DNA of 64,000 bases from JAGVPT01 sp963772165 (GTDB taxonomy: Bacteria; Bacteroidota; Ignavibacteria; UBA10030; UBA8401): NCBI GenBank assembly GCA_963772165.1, contig CAVYWA010000009.1, positions 401,280 through 465,279 on the forward strand, read 5' to 3'. The translations under genes were made by a program, and so were the position numbers. The notes beneath the pieces are model-generated. The model did not search any database. It was not told the origin of the DNA and was given only the letters and a program-made list of their open reading frames with translations. Below are positions 54,330-63,307 of the stretch, one piece after another (position 1 is the first letter of the stretch; each line of letters begins with the position of its first letter).

Positions 54330-54481
54330 ACCTAACGGACCGGAGCTAAGCTGCGGCGGCGAAGCGCCGCAGCGACGGAATCCAGTCCGCGCGAGCCAAG
54401 TCCTGTCTGATAGTAGCTGGTTGTTTCGCGCGAGCAAAATCGTCGACGGCTGGTTCCGTCAGCTTGAGCGACTGGTTAGGC
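54330..54481 (-). repeat. attC 14
   Basis: 152 bp, type-1 centre; left core ACCTAAC. Confidence 0.85.
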
Positions 54482-54688
54482 GGCGGACTTTTTGTTTTTA
54501 ATAGATGCTGCATTGATTTTATGATTATCGCCTTGAAAGAATGTTATTTGTTCTTTAAGCAACTTAATGATTGGAGATCCAACTTCTTCTTCAGAAAGAA
54601 GTCCAATTACAATGGCGCGAGCAACAATAGGCTCAAGGCTCGAACGTATTGTATAAGCTCCATAGTTTTCGAGATTCATCGCAATCAT
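54476..54688 (-). CDS. Cassette protein, C-terminal part (frameshifted)
   Basis: True coding begins at EPIVARAIVIGLLSEEEVGSP and ends KNKKSAA with its TAA inside attC 14. It completes the protein begun at 54851. The frame is broken by an imperfect 7-base tandem duplication at 54630-54643. Confidence 0.55.
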   Translation of the reverse strand: MIAMNLENYGAYTIRSSLEPIVARAIVIGLLSEEEVGSPIIKLLKEQITFFQGDNHKINAASIKNKKSAA

Positions 54689-54851
54689 ATTTATGAACTA
54701 ATTCTTCCATTTCGAAAGAAGTAAGCTTACCCATCTTCCACTTATCAAATTTTGCAGCCAAAATAGAAAGGGTGCTTCTCAACTCGCGCTCGTACGCAAT
54801 TCGCGACAAAGTTCGAAGGGCTGATTTATGATTTGTTCTATGTTGCTTCAT
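54633..54851 (-). CDS. Cassette protein, N-terminal part (frameshifted)
   Basis: MKQHRTNHKSALRTLSRIAYERELRSTLS...KWKMGKLTSFEMEELVHKY, then ESRKLWSLYNTFEP-stop. This arrangement is familiar from small uncharacterised bacterial proteins of about 110-125 residues ('hkfHdGpaRELW..Y' type). Removing one copy of the 7-base duplication fuses FEP to IVARAIVIGLL, giving about 120 residues. Confidence 0.55.
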   Translation of the reverse strand: MKQHRTNHKSALRTLSRIAYERELRSTLSILAAKFDKWKMGKLTSFEMEELVHKYDCDESRKLWSLYNTFEP

Positions 54852-54874
54852 TTTAGAATCAGTCTGTTCCCGCC

Positions 54875-55026
54875 GCCTAACGAATCGGAGCTAAGCTGAC
54901 GGCGGCGAGCCGCGTCGGCATGGTAGCCAATCCGCGCGTGGCAATCTACGTCCGATAGTAGCTATTTATTTCGCGCGTGTTAAATCGTCGACGGCTGGTT
55001 CCGTCAGCTTGAGCGACTGGTTAGAA
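54875..55026 (-). repeat. attC 15
   Basis: 152 bp with a divergent type-1 centre (GAGCCGCGTCGGCATGG). The right core GTTAGAACGCAAA pairs with attC 16's left core. Confidence 0.85.
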
Positions 55027-55103
55027 CGCAAACGGTGAAGAGTTTAAGTAGTTTCTCGAACAATAATCTCATTCGTTGTGCCGCTGTTTATAATGGTTAA
55101 ATG

Positions 55104-57284
55104 TTACTTCAACAGAACGAGCTTTTTTGTTTCTGTAAATGTTCCTGCCTGCAAACGATAGAAGTAAATGCCGCTCGAGATCTTTTCTGCATCCCATCGT
55201 TTGGAGTAAGTTCCTGCCGACATTTCTTCGGAAAATATCGTCGCAATTTCTCTTCCTATGAGATCAAATACTTTCAGCGACACGTATGATCGTGAGGGAA
55301 GTGTGAAGGAGATCGTTGTTGCTGGATTGAATGGATTGGGGTAATTTTGTTGTAAGGCAAATCTCGATGGGACGGTTTCAACACCACTTTTGACTACTGT
55401 AATCATTTCCGCCAGTGCTCGTTTCCACAAGCTTGAGACGGTTGAACCAGAAATGGAGAGTGGGAGGGTTGAGCTCTGCTTTAGGTTACCCGAGCCTGCC
55501 GGGTTGGCCAAACCCGCAAAAAGATACGTATCGTTGACAGCAAGAGTCTGGATATTAATGTTGGAGGGTAGGCCCGAATCGGCAAGCGCCCAACTCTGGC
55601 CGTTGTTTGATGAAATAAAGATACCGCCATAACCAATTGTGCCGGCGAAGACATTCGGGCCACTGACAGCTAAAGCCTTCACGTTGAAAGAGGTCAATCC
55701 ATTGTTGATCGCACTCCAGTTCGCACCATTGTTGGTTGAGAGAAACGCACCGCTGTCTTGAGTTCCTGCAAAGAGATTCGTGCCCGAGACAGCAAAGGAA
55801 GAAATAGGATCGTTTGGTAAGCCCTGACTTGTCTCAGTCCAGTTCGTGCCCTTGTTACTGGATAGAAACACGGCACCAGTTTGAGTTCCGGCAAAGATAT
55901 TTGTGTCGCCTGCCGCGTTGTATGAAACGGCAAGAGTAAAAACGGTAGCGCTCGAAGACAAGCCGGAATTGATAGCAACCCAGCTTGTTCCATTGTCGGT
56001 AGAAAGATAAATACCGGAGCCATTACTTCCGGCAAAGAGATTCGTCCCGCTCAAAGCCAGGGACGCATCATTGCATTGGAACCATCCACCGCCGTCTAGC
56101 ATCTTCCAGCTTGTTCCGCTATTTGTCGAAAGATATATCCCGCCTAAAGTGCCTGCAAATACATTTGTGCCATTTATTAAGATCGAACCCACATCATCAG
56201 CGTGATCATGTGCAGTAATTAGACCAGAATTTACGGCCTTCCAACTAACACCCCAGTCCGTGGAAAGAAAGACGCCACCCCCAAAGGTGCCGGCAAAGAG
56301 AGTCGTGTCATTCATGGATAGTACCTTAACTATGGGAGTCATAATGCCGGTGTTCACCCAGCTTGCGCTGCTGTTGGATGATACAAAAGCACCTCCACCA
56401 ATTGTCCCAGCAAAAATATTTTGTCCGCTACTCAAGAGGGCATCAACGGAATGGTTGGTCAAGCCAGAATTTGTTTCTGACCACGACTCACCGTTGTTGG
56501 TGGAAAGAAAGATTCCGCTATGGACAGTGCCTGCGTATAGATTTGTCCCAATGACAGCTAATGAAGTAATATTAAGTTCAGCGAGACCAGAGTTGATTGA
56601 TGTCCAGCTTTTGGCGGAATCATTGGAAAGAAAGACGCCACCAGTAGTTCCCACAAATAAGCTTGACCCCTTCGTAGCAAATGAAGATACGGACATACTC
56701 CCCAAATTGGAATCGGCCACCTCCCAACTTGCGCCATTGTTGGTGGAAAGAAAGACTCCGCTATCTGTGCCGGCAAAAAGATATTTTCCACTGGGCAATA
56801 GTGAAGAAACATACATATTACTTAAACCGGAATCGACCATAATCCAATTCGTTCCACTATTGGTAGATAAAAAGACACCCCCTCCCCATGTTCCTGCAAA
56901 TAGATTGGATCCATTAACGGCAAAAGCCCTGATAGATCCATTTGTGAGACCGGAGTTGACAGTATTCCAATATGAACCTGAGCCGCTGATAGTGCAAACA
57001 AAAATGCCCCCGTCAGTCCCCGCAAATAGGTTCCCGTCGCTGACAGCCAGGGCGCTCACGATACTAAAGTTAAGACCGGTCGGCATCACTCCCCAGCTAG
57101 CGCCGTTGTTATTTGAAAAATAAACTCCACTTTCTGTCCCTGCGAAAACCTCTGAACCGCTCACAGCAAAACTGTGAATATTGATCTCGGTCGGACGGTT
57201 TGATTGGATCCATTGGGCAAGCAATAGGTTTGTGCTTGTGAAGATAGAAATAATCAATGTGCAAATACGAATTGTCTTCTTCAT
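55104..57284 (-). CDS. T9SS-sorted YCF48/BNR-like beta-propeller, cassette-borne
   Basis: 726 residues. A signal peptide (1-23, ...NLLLAQ) is followed by about thirteen repeats of roughly 42 residues, each with LFAGTxxGGVFLSTNxGxSW and a short Asn/Ser linker (about 40-600). A T9SS type A tail ends the protein (about 650-726): QQNYPNPFNPATTISFTLP, VSLKVFDLIGREIATIF, SGIYFYRLQAGTFTETKK. Expected to be exported by T9SS and displayed or released; the propeller may bind a ligand. It fills a 2.3-kb cassette. Confidence 0.82.
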   Translation of the reverse strand: MKKTIRICTLIISIFTSTNLLLAQWIQSNRPTEINIHSFAVSGSEVFAGTESGVYFSNNNGASWGVMPTGLNFSIVSALAVSDGNLFAGTDGGIFVCTISGSGSYWNTVNSGLTNGSIRAFAVNGSNLFAGTWGGGVFLSTNSGTNWIMVDSGLSNMYVSSLLPSGKYLFAGTDSGVFLSTNNGASWEVADSNLGSMSVSSFATKGSSLFVGTTGGVFLSNDSAKSWTSINSGLAELNITSLAVIGTNLYAGTVHSGIFLSTNNGESWSETNSGLTNHSVDALLSSGQNIFAGTIGGGAFVSSNSSASWVNTGIMTPIVKVLSMNDTTLFAGTFGGGVFLSTDWGVSWKAVNSGLITAHDHADDVGSILINGTNVFAGTLGGIYLSTNSGTSWKMLDGGGWFQCNDASLALSGTNLFAGSNGSGIYLSTDNGTSWVAINSGLSSSATVFTLAVSYNAAGDTNIFAGTQTGAVFLSSNKGTNWTETSQGLPNDPISSFAVSGTNLFAGTQDSGAFLSTNNGANWSAINNGLTSFNVKALAVSGPNVFAGTIGYGGIFISSNNGQSWALADSGLPSNINIQTLAVNDTYLFAGLANPAGSGNLKQSSTLPLSISGSTVSSLWKRALAEMITVVKSGVETVPSRFALQQNYPNPFNPATTISFTLPSRSYVSLKVFDLIGREIATIFSEEMSAGTYSKRWDAEKISSGIYFYRLQAGTFTETKKLVLLK

Positions 57285-57358
57285 GGCATTAACTCCTTTC
57301 GTAAATAGCTAAAGGCAACTGTGACCAATTTGTGTAACAACGCGATGTTTTTTTTGCG

Positions 57359-57513
57359 TTCTAACGGACCGGAGCTAAGCTGCGGCGGCGAAAAGCCAAA
57401 TCAATGGTAGACTATACGCGCGGCAGACATCGCCTTTTTCTTAAAAAATTTTTCCTTTTCGCGCGGCGAAATCATCGACGGCTATTTCCGTCAGCTTGAG
57501 CGACTGGTTAGGC
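57359..57513 (-). repeat. attC 16
   Basis: 155 bp, type-2 centre; left core TTCTAAC. Confidence 0.85.
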
Positions 57514-57522
57514 CGCGACAAT

Positions 57523-57864
57523 TTAAGAATTGAATTCATATTCTGAAAGTTGATCTGTAAAAAGACTCCAATAGTTGAGGTAATTTTGGAAAAGGGCAGG
57601 AGCTAATAGATAATGTTCGAACTCTTCTTTGCCCGAAAAATGTTTGAGCGCCCTTAGAGCCAATTTCGGGATAAAGTTCGGCGATTCTTTACGCCTCCAA
57701 TCGTCGTTCCATAAGTTTTGATATTGCATAAATCTTTTGTCAAAAACGAAACGCGCAATTTGCGCCAACGTTGTTGATGGCAGTTGAGTGACCTTATTGC
57801 GAACATTTGGAGGGACCGCGCTTTGGACTAACTGCAGAAATGAATCTCGTTCTTCCTCTTCCAC
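57523..57864 (-). CDS. Cassette protein, C-terminal part (frameshifted)
   Basis: The frame is open well upstream: PSDLKNIFFDKIHQRFFSDLDE, then VKNAVQASVFLVEEEERDSF, before this ATG. It joins 57894-58199 through the GGG run at 57974-57976, where one base is missing. Helical, unrecognised. Joined length is about 225 residues. Confidence 0.55.
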   Translation of the reverse strand: MEEEERDSFLQLVQSAVPPNVRNKVTQLPSTTLAQIARFVFDKRFMQYQNLWNDDWRRKESPNFIPKLALRALKHFSGKEEFEHYLLAPALFQNYLNYWSLFTDQLSEYEFNS

Positions 57865-57893
57865 AAGGAAAACCGACGCTTGAACAGCATTCT

Positions 57894-58199
57894 TTACATC
57901 AGCACTATGCTCGTCAAGATCTGAGAAAAATCTTTGGTGTATCTTATCGAAGAAGATATTTTTAAGATCTGATGGGACACGTCAGACATGAGAATGGCTT
58001 TACCAGCTATCGCAAGATATAAAATTGATAAATCGAATTGAAACTTTTTGCGCTCCTCGTTGGTCGCTTGTGGTTTTAATAGAGGCAGAAGTTTATCGGC
58101 AATCTGCGTGGATAAACTGAGTGCTGTCAGATAAGTGACGAATGCAGCCTCATCGACCGAAATGTGTTTTGTTTTAGAGGGGTCTGTAGGCTCAGCCAT
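57894..58199 (-). CDS. Cassette protein, N-terminal part (frameshifted)
   Basis: MAEPTDPSKTKHISVDEAAFV, then LPLLKPQATNEERKKFQFDLS and AILMSDV, after which the frame should continue as PSDLKNIFFDK. The last 25 residues here are artefact. No signal; not recognised. Confidence 0.55.
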   Translation of the reverse strand: MAEPTDPSKTKHISVDEAAFVTYLTALSLSTQIADKLLPLLKPQATNEERKKFQFDLSILYLAIAGKAILMSDVSHQILKISSSIRYTKDFSQILTSIVLM

Positions 58200-58235
58200 T
58201 GTGTATGTTTTAGTTTGGAGTAGTGTTTTTTCGCG

Positions 58236-58386
58236 GCCTAACGAACCGGAGCTAAGCTGCGGCGACGTGAAGCCAAGTCAATGGTAGACTATACGCGCGG
58301 CAGATATCGCCTTTCCCTAAAAAATTTTTTGGCGCGCGGCCAAATCGTCGACGGCTGGTTCCGTCAGCTTGAGCGACTGGTTAGGG
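58236..58386 (-). repeat. attC 17
   Basis: 151 bp, type-2 centre. The right edge GTTAGGGCGCAATTGC is complementary over 16 bases to the cassette's far end at 59483-59498. Confidence 0.85.
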
Positions 58387-58440
58387 CGCAATTGCTTTTT
58401 GAGTGAGGCCACGATGTTTTCTCATGTTGACTATCGATTT

Positions 58441-59460
58441 TCAAAGTGACCGACGCCAAATACCAGGTGTGAGAAATGGCCCCCTATATATCACTGGTTC
58501 CGTTTGTGGTAAATTCCCTACGAAGATATTCGTTCCGCACACGGCAAGCGTTGAAACCAGAGTGTCGGTTAATCCAGTATTGAATTGATTCCAGTTTGTT
58601 CCACTGTTAGTGGAATGAAAGACACCGCCACTAGTACCCACAAAAAGATCGCTGCCGGCGGCAGCGATGGAATTAACGTAATTGTTTGTGAGACCCGAGT
58701 TAATCGCACTCCAGTTTGTTCCATTGTTTGTAGAAAGGAAAATACCGTAGGCGACAGTGCCAACGTAGAGACTAATACCGCTAACCGCGAAAGCTTGAAT
58801 ACCCCAGTTGTAAGTTAAACCAGTATTGATCGGTGTCCAATTTGCCCCACGATTTGTTAGAGAAAAACTCCACCGCTTTTAGTCCCTGCAAACAGACTCG
58901 TATCGTTGACAGCAAGTATTGAGACCGATGTATCGGTCAATCCATTGTTGACTTCAACCCAATTTGCTCCACTATTGGTTGAAAGAAAGACACCGCCGCC
59001 CGTAGTTCCCCAAAGTCCTCCGTACGTTCCTGCGAAGAGATCTGTTCCAATAGTTGCTAGCGACAATACAAATGTATTTGTCAGGCCATTATTGATAGGA
59101 GTCCAACTCGTTCCGTTATTTGTTGATCGGAATGCGCCACTGCCCTCGGTTCCTAGAAAGACAGTTGTCCCGGTGACGGCAAAGCTCGTAACGGTCGTTT
59201 GCGATGGTAATCCATCGTTATCGGAAGCCCAGCTTGAACCGCTATTTGTCGAAAGAAAAACTCCATTGCCAGCTGTAACCTGCGAAAATATTCGAGCCAT
59301 TAGCCACAAAGGCATCAACCAGTATGTTTGTAGAGTCGCTTGTGACTCTAGTCCAGGCAATGGATTCAACTGGCTCAACTGAATTGTCTGTTTTCTTACT
59401 GCAACTGATACTTAAAATGAGGAATAATAAAAGTGCGAGGATTGTCAATATTTGTCTCAT
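58441..59460 (-). pseudogene. YCF48/BNR-like beta-propeller lipoprotein broken by two indels
   Basis: Start at 59460 with lipobox (LILSISCSKKTD). The frame shifts at about 59278 (GGTTACAG; one T too many), continues with GVFLSTNSGSSW repeats, and is lost again at about 58858 (CTCTAACAAAT; one C too few). It resumes with RGANWTPINTGL repeats to 58441. About five propeller repeats in all; the end (TPGIWRRSL) is probably also altered. Same protein type as 40714 and 55104. Confidence 0.7.
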
Positions 59461-59491
59461 AGATATCTCCTTATTTCTAGCGGCAATTGCG

Positions 59492-59643
59492 CCCTAACGG
59501 ACCGGAGCTAAGCTGCGGCGGCGAAGCGCCGCAGCGACGGTAGCCAGTCCGCGCGAGCTAAGTCCTGTCCGATCGTAACTGGTTGTTTCGCGCGTGCAAA
59601 ATCACCAACGGCTGGTTCCGTCAGCTTGAGCGACTGGTTAGGG
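59492..59643 (-). repeat. attC 18
   Basis: 152 bp, type-1 centre; both cores GTTAGGG type. Confidence 0.85.
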
Positions 59644-59710
59644 CGCACCATGTTGTTCATGTATCGTAAGCTCAGGCAAATGGTTTTGAAATAAAAATCG
59701 AATTTGCGCT

Positions 59711-60098
59711 TTAAAGTTTGTTTAGAATTTCGCGAAAATTATGTTCGGTCGCCTCTTGCCACATCTTTACGCCGCCAGGGCCGGTCTTTTTAGCTATTTC
59801 TTCCATGAATGAGGGATCAGATCCTACGACCTGCTTCATCCGGATCAAGTCTTCAAGCACGTCGATTGCGCGAGAGACTTCTTGCGAATCGTGTCTCCAC
59901 TCTTGCGGTGCTTCTCCGGAAACCATTCTTCTGTCGATTGGGCATTGATCTAGTAAGGCAAACATGGATTCTTCGTCTCAATTGGATTAATGTCTGTTCC
60001 GAGACTTCTGAGTATTTCCTCGATTTCAACAATTGAATCTCGTCCAAAATTTTATCTATTTCAAACTGTTGTTTGAACAAGTCGGTGAACCAGCCCAT
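59711..60098 (-). pseudogene. Small cassette protein split by an indel
   Basis: From the ATG at 60098: MGWFTDLFKQQFEIDKILDE, then KYSEVSEQTLIQLR. The frame shifts at about 59955-59970 to DEESMFALLDQCPIDRRM, ending HNFREILNKL. Joined length is about 130 residues. Acidic and helical, no signal; not recognised. Starts inside attC 19 are rejected. Confidence 0.55.
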
Positions 60099-60170
60099 TT
60101 TTGTAATCTCCAATTTTAATTTTATCGCGATGTTAAAATGTCTGCGTATTATTGGGTCAGATGTTGTGCG

Positions 60171-60322
60171 CCCTAACGGACCGGAGCTAAGCTGCGGCAA
60201 CGAAGTGCCGCAGGAACGGAATCCATTCCGCGCGTGGTATGTCCCGTCCGATTGTAGCTCTTACTTTCGCGCGAGCAAAATCATCGACGGTCATTTCCGT
60301 CAGCTTGAGCGACTGGTTAGGC
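60171..60322 (-). repeat. attC 19
   Basis: 152 bp, type-1 centre; right core GTTAGGC supplies the stop of the next gene. Confidence 0.85.
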
Positions 60323-60733
60323 ACCCGCGGCAGACATTTTCTTCAAATCTGATTCAACTTCTTCAACTGAGAATACTTGAGTTTTGTAAGCAATTTTCTT
60401 GTTCTGATCGATTTCTTTCGCTATTGCATCTCTTTCGCCGTTGCTTGTGACAATTATCCAGATTTGTAGGTTTTTAAATAAGTCTTCAAAAACCTTTTTC
60501 TTCTCGGGAGTAACAATACCGACTTTCAACCTCTTTCCAAGAGAATGCCTTCTACCTTCGAGAATTTCCTGTAACATTTGAAGTCTCCATAAAACCACTT
60601 CGCCTCGTAATGCCGTAAAATTCCCAAAAAACATATATTTCATCGCTGAAAAATCATTTAGTAAATTGAATCCGAGTGGAGCGCCCATCCGATAAATATC
60701 CTTTTCGCCTTCTGAATTTAGTGGAGACACCAA
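60317..60733 (-). CDS. C-terminal part of TIR/deoxyribosyltransferase-like cassette protein
   Basis: The open frame enters from AKKTLVSPLNSEGEKDIYRMGAPLGF and ends KKMSAAGA with TAA in attC 19. RLQMLQEILEGRRHSLGKRLK and FEDLFKNLQIWIIVTSNGERD suggest a second alpha/beta domain. It joins the 60718-61275 frame at seven A (minus strand, 60736-60742). Confidence 0.55.
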   Translation of the reverse strand: MVSPLNSEGEKDIYRMGAPLGFNLLNDFSAMKYMFFGNFTALRGEVVLWRLQMLQEILEGRRHSLGKRLKVGIVTPEKKKVFEDLFKNLQIWIIVTSNGERDAIAKEIDQNKKIAYKTQVFSVEEVESDLKKMSAAGA

Positions 60734-61275
60734 TGTTTTTTTCGCAATAGAAATAATTCGAGAATTTGATTCGGAGTAAATGGAGCGACAGATTCTTGGC
60801 GTGATTCGAGAATCGCTTGATCAATTGCATCTGAAGCCAATCGTTCAAAATCCTTATCGTTGTATTTTATGGTGTCCAGCCCCGCGACGTTGAAGGGTAG
60901 TTTCTGTGATTCTCTTTGAAATGGAATGACATATTTGTTGAACCCAAGCATTAGCCCGTATTCCATATTGACATTTGCATTTGGAATTTCTTTATCACCA
61001 GATTCATCATTATTGAGAAGAACAATACAGAACTGGGAAGTAATGATCTTTGAACAAATTTTTGCGCAGAAGGCATTTTGTGCGGGTGCAAGTATTCCAC
61101 TTGCTTCAACCGGCTGAATGCCTTTTTCTTGTAGTAATTTTCTGAGGATAGTCATTTCAAGGGGGCTCTCTTCAAAGCCAAAAGCTATGAAACATGTGCG
61201 AGTTGAAGAGAATGCAAAATCGCATCTCGGGAGTCCAATAACGCATATCTCGTTTAATCTGATTCGTTTATCCAT
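60718..61275 (-). CDS. Possible TIR/nucleoside deoxyribosyltransferase-like domain protein, N-terminal part
   Basis: 185 residues from the ATG with AAAGGAA upstream. TCFIAFGFEESPLEMTILRKLL, KICSKIITSQFCIVLLNND, then NANVNMEYGLMLGFNKYVIPF and VAGLDTIKY. The NxNVxxExGxxxGxxKxV pattern with its Glu is that of TIR-like/NDT-fold nucleotide-acting domains, some of which are defence NADases. The frame ends at CGA AAA AAA CAT, exactly an X XXY YYZ slippery heptamer; a -1 shift continues into 60317-60733, giving about 320 residues. Confidence 0.55.
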   Translation of the reverse strand: MDKRIRLNEICVIGLPRCDFAFSSTRTCFIAFGFEESPLEMTILRKLLQEKGIQPVEASGILAPAQNAFCAKICSKIITSQFCIVLLNNDESGDKEIPNANVNMEYGLMLGFNKYVIPFQRESQKLPFNVAGLDTIKYNDKDFERLASDAIDQAILESRQESVAPFTPNQILELFLLRKKHWCLH

Positions 61276-61290
61276 AAATTCCTTTCGGGG

Positions 61291-61441
61291 GCCTAACGGA
61301 CCGGAGCTAAGCTGCGGCGACGAAGTGCCGCAGCGACGGAATCCAGTCCGCGCGAGACAAGTCCTGTCAGATTGTGAGTGGTTGTTTCGCGCGGCAAAAT
61401 CGTCGACGGCTGGTTCCGTCAGCTTGAGCGACTGGTTAGGG
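61291..61441 (-). repeat. attC 20
   Basis: 151 bp, type-1 centre; right edge GTTAGGGCGCAATTGC, complementary over 16 bases to the cassette's far end at 62928-62943. Confidence 0.85.
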
Positions 61442-61457
61442 CGCAATTGCATTAATG

Positions 61458-62766
61458 CTATTTGAGCAAAACAAGTTTTTTTGTCTCGATATATGTACCA
61501 GCTTGTAATCGATAATAATAAATTCCGCTTGATACATTTGTTGCATTCCATTGCTTAGAATAATTTCCTGCTGACATTTCTTGAGAGATGATGGTCGCTA
61601 CTTCTCTTCCCAACATATCAAATATTTTCAATGAGACTAATGAACGAAATGGAAGGGCGAATGATATTGTCGTTGAGGGATTGAAGGGATTGGGGTAGTT
61701 CTGATTTAATCTATAGTCGGACGGAGTTTTAACAACATTTTCCTTCACTTTCGTTAATTGAGATAACGAATAGAGCCATATCCCGTTCCCGGTTCCAACC
61801 AAAACATTTGAATAACTAACCGCGAATGCAAATGGTGCTTCTAAGTCGGTTGAAATGTTTTTCCAAGTTGTGCCGGTATCTAAAGAAACAAAAATTCCAC
61901 TGTTTGAACCTACAAAAAGATATGTGTCGTTTGCAAAAAGATTATTGACTGGATAATAAGTAAATCCTGTATCTCCAGTCCAAAACTTGCCACTATCGAC
62001 AGATACATAACATCCGCCTTTTGCAGGCCCAGCAAAAAGGTATTTCTCGACCGTCACTATGCTGGAGATGTCTATAACCTTTACGCTGTCTGATATCATG
62101 GTCGATACCAAGCCGCTGTCGGCCTCACTCCAGCTTATGCCACAATCACTTGAACGAAAGATTCCTTCCCCAGTGGTTGCTGCAAACAAATACGGACCGA
62201 GACGCGTAATGCCTTCTACTTGATACCCTATTCCGGCGTTGGTTGCGCTCCAAGTTTTACCCTCGTCAGTAGAGCGGTATACTCCATCGTTCGTCCCGGC
62301 AAAGATACTTTCTCCCATGGCAGTGAAACAGTTTACGTTTTGAGTAAAACTTGTATCCCTCTCGTTCCAACTTAGACCTTGATCTGTGGAAACAAAAACA
62401 TTACCAGTAATACAATCTCCAATTCCCAGAAAAATGTCTCCGCTATCGCTGAAAAAAGTGACGTACGGATATGAAATCAGAACAAAGGGATGGAAGGTTG
62501 CGTTGTTAACAACAATCGTATCCACACCTCTCCATGTTAAACCATTATCCGTTGAGAGAAAAATAAGAACGGCATTGGCGAATTGGGAAGTGTAAGCGCC
62601 AGCAATGACAGTATTGCCTTCTGCCCACAGACCGGAAGCCTCAAAGCCTGATAACCCGAGACTTTGAGTCCATGAGGGGTCATTGAATGTCTTTAAATTA
62701 TGGTTGCCCTGGAATCCGAATGATATGCTTGTAAAAGAAAAAAAGAAAAAATGTTATGCATTTCAT
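61458..62766 (-). CDS. T9SS-sorted YCF48/BNR-like protein, cassette-borne (N-terminal indel)
   Basis: The longest uninterrupted frame is 61458-62525, but the true start is ATG at 62766 with GGAGG five bases upstream. MKCITFFLFF runs into T/A homopolymers (62738-62751), where one base is off, then SFTSISFGFQGNHN continues the signal peptide. About 436 residues. Propeller repeats (IFAGTNDGVYRSTDEGKTW) cover 60-330. The T9SS tail follows: NQNYPNPFNPSTTISFALP, LKIFDMLGREVATI, SGIYYYRLQAGTYIETKK. Confidence 0.78.
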
Positions 62767-62936
62767 GCTCACCTCCATTAGTGCCAAGTTGAATTGGAGA
62801 CTACGAAACTGAGAACAAGGAGATATATGAGTTCCTTGATTTTACTTTATTAAATATAGCAGTCGTAATTGGAAGATAAGCTAAAAGAATGTTTCTATCT
62901 ATCGCCTATCTTTGAGTTTTCGCAAAAGCAATTGCG

Positions 62937-63087
62937 CCCTAACGGACCGGAGCTAAGCTGCGGCAACGAAGTGCCGCAGCGACGGAATCCAGTCCGCGCG
63001 AGGCAGTCCAGTCCAACCGTAACTGGTTGTTTCGCGCGTGCAAAATCGTCGACGGCTAGTTCCGTCAGCTTGAGCGACTGGTTAGGC
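62937..63087 (-). repeat. attC 21
   Basis: 151 bp, type-1 centre; 3' site of a family A gene-less cassette. Confidence 0.85.
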
Positions 63088-63307
63088 GGCGATACTTGTA
63101 TGTTGATAAGAATACCCATTCGTATTGACAGACTGTTTTACATTAGAAACAATTTCTAAGAATGACAATACCTAAATCTTGGTATTTGATGAACTACCGA
63201 ATTTTGGTGATTGTTCAGTGGAAAGGGGGAAGTTAGTAGGTAATACGAATGCCTGTAACCAATTCTTTTAACCCCAATATTTTTTCTTTATAACAACTTG
63301 TTATGCC
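63088..63307 (-). repeat. Gene-less cassette, family A copy 3
   Basis: 220 bp. Hairpin AATACC-TAAATCTT-GGTATT at 63167-63186, identical to copy 2. Palindrome ATAACAACTTGTTAT at the right end. Confidence 0.8.

Noticed and set aside
56260..57123. Long plus-strand ORF (287 codons) opposite the beta-propeller gene
   Set aside because: It is a shadow of the repeated propeller codons; it has no ribosome site and its composition is repetitive Pro/Leu/Val. The same holds for 58906-59382.
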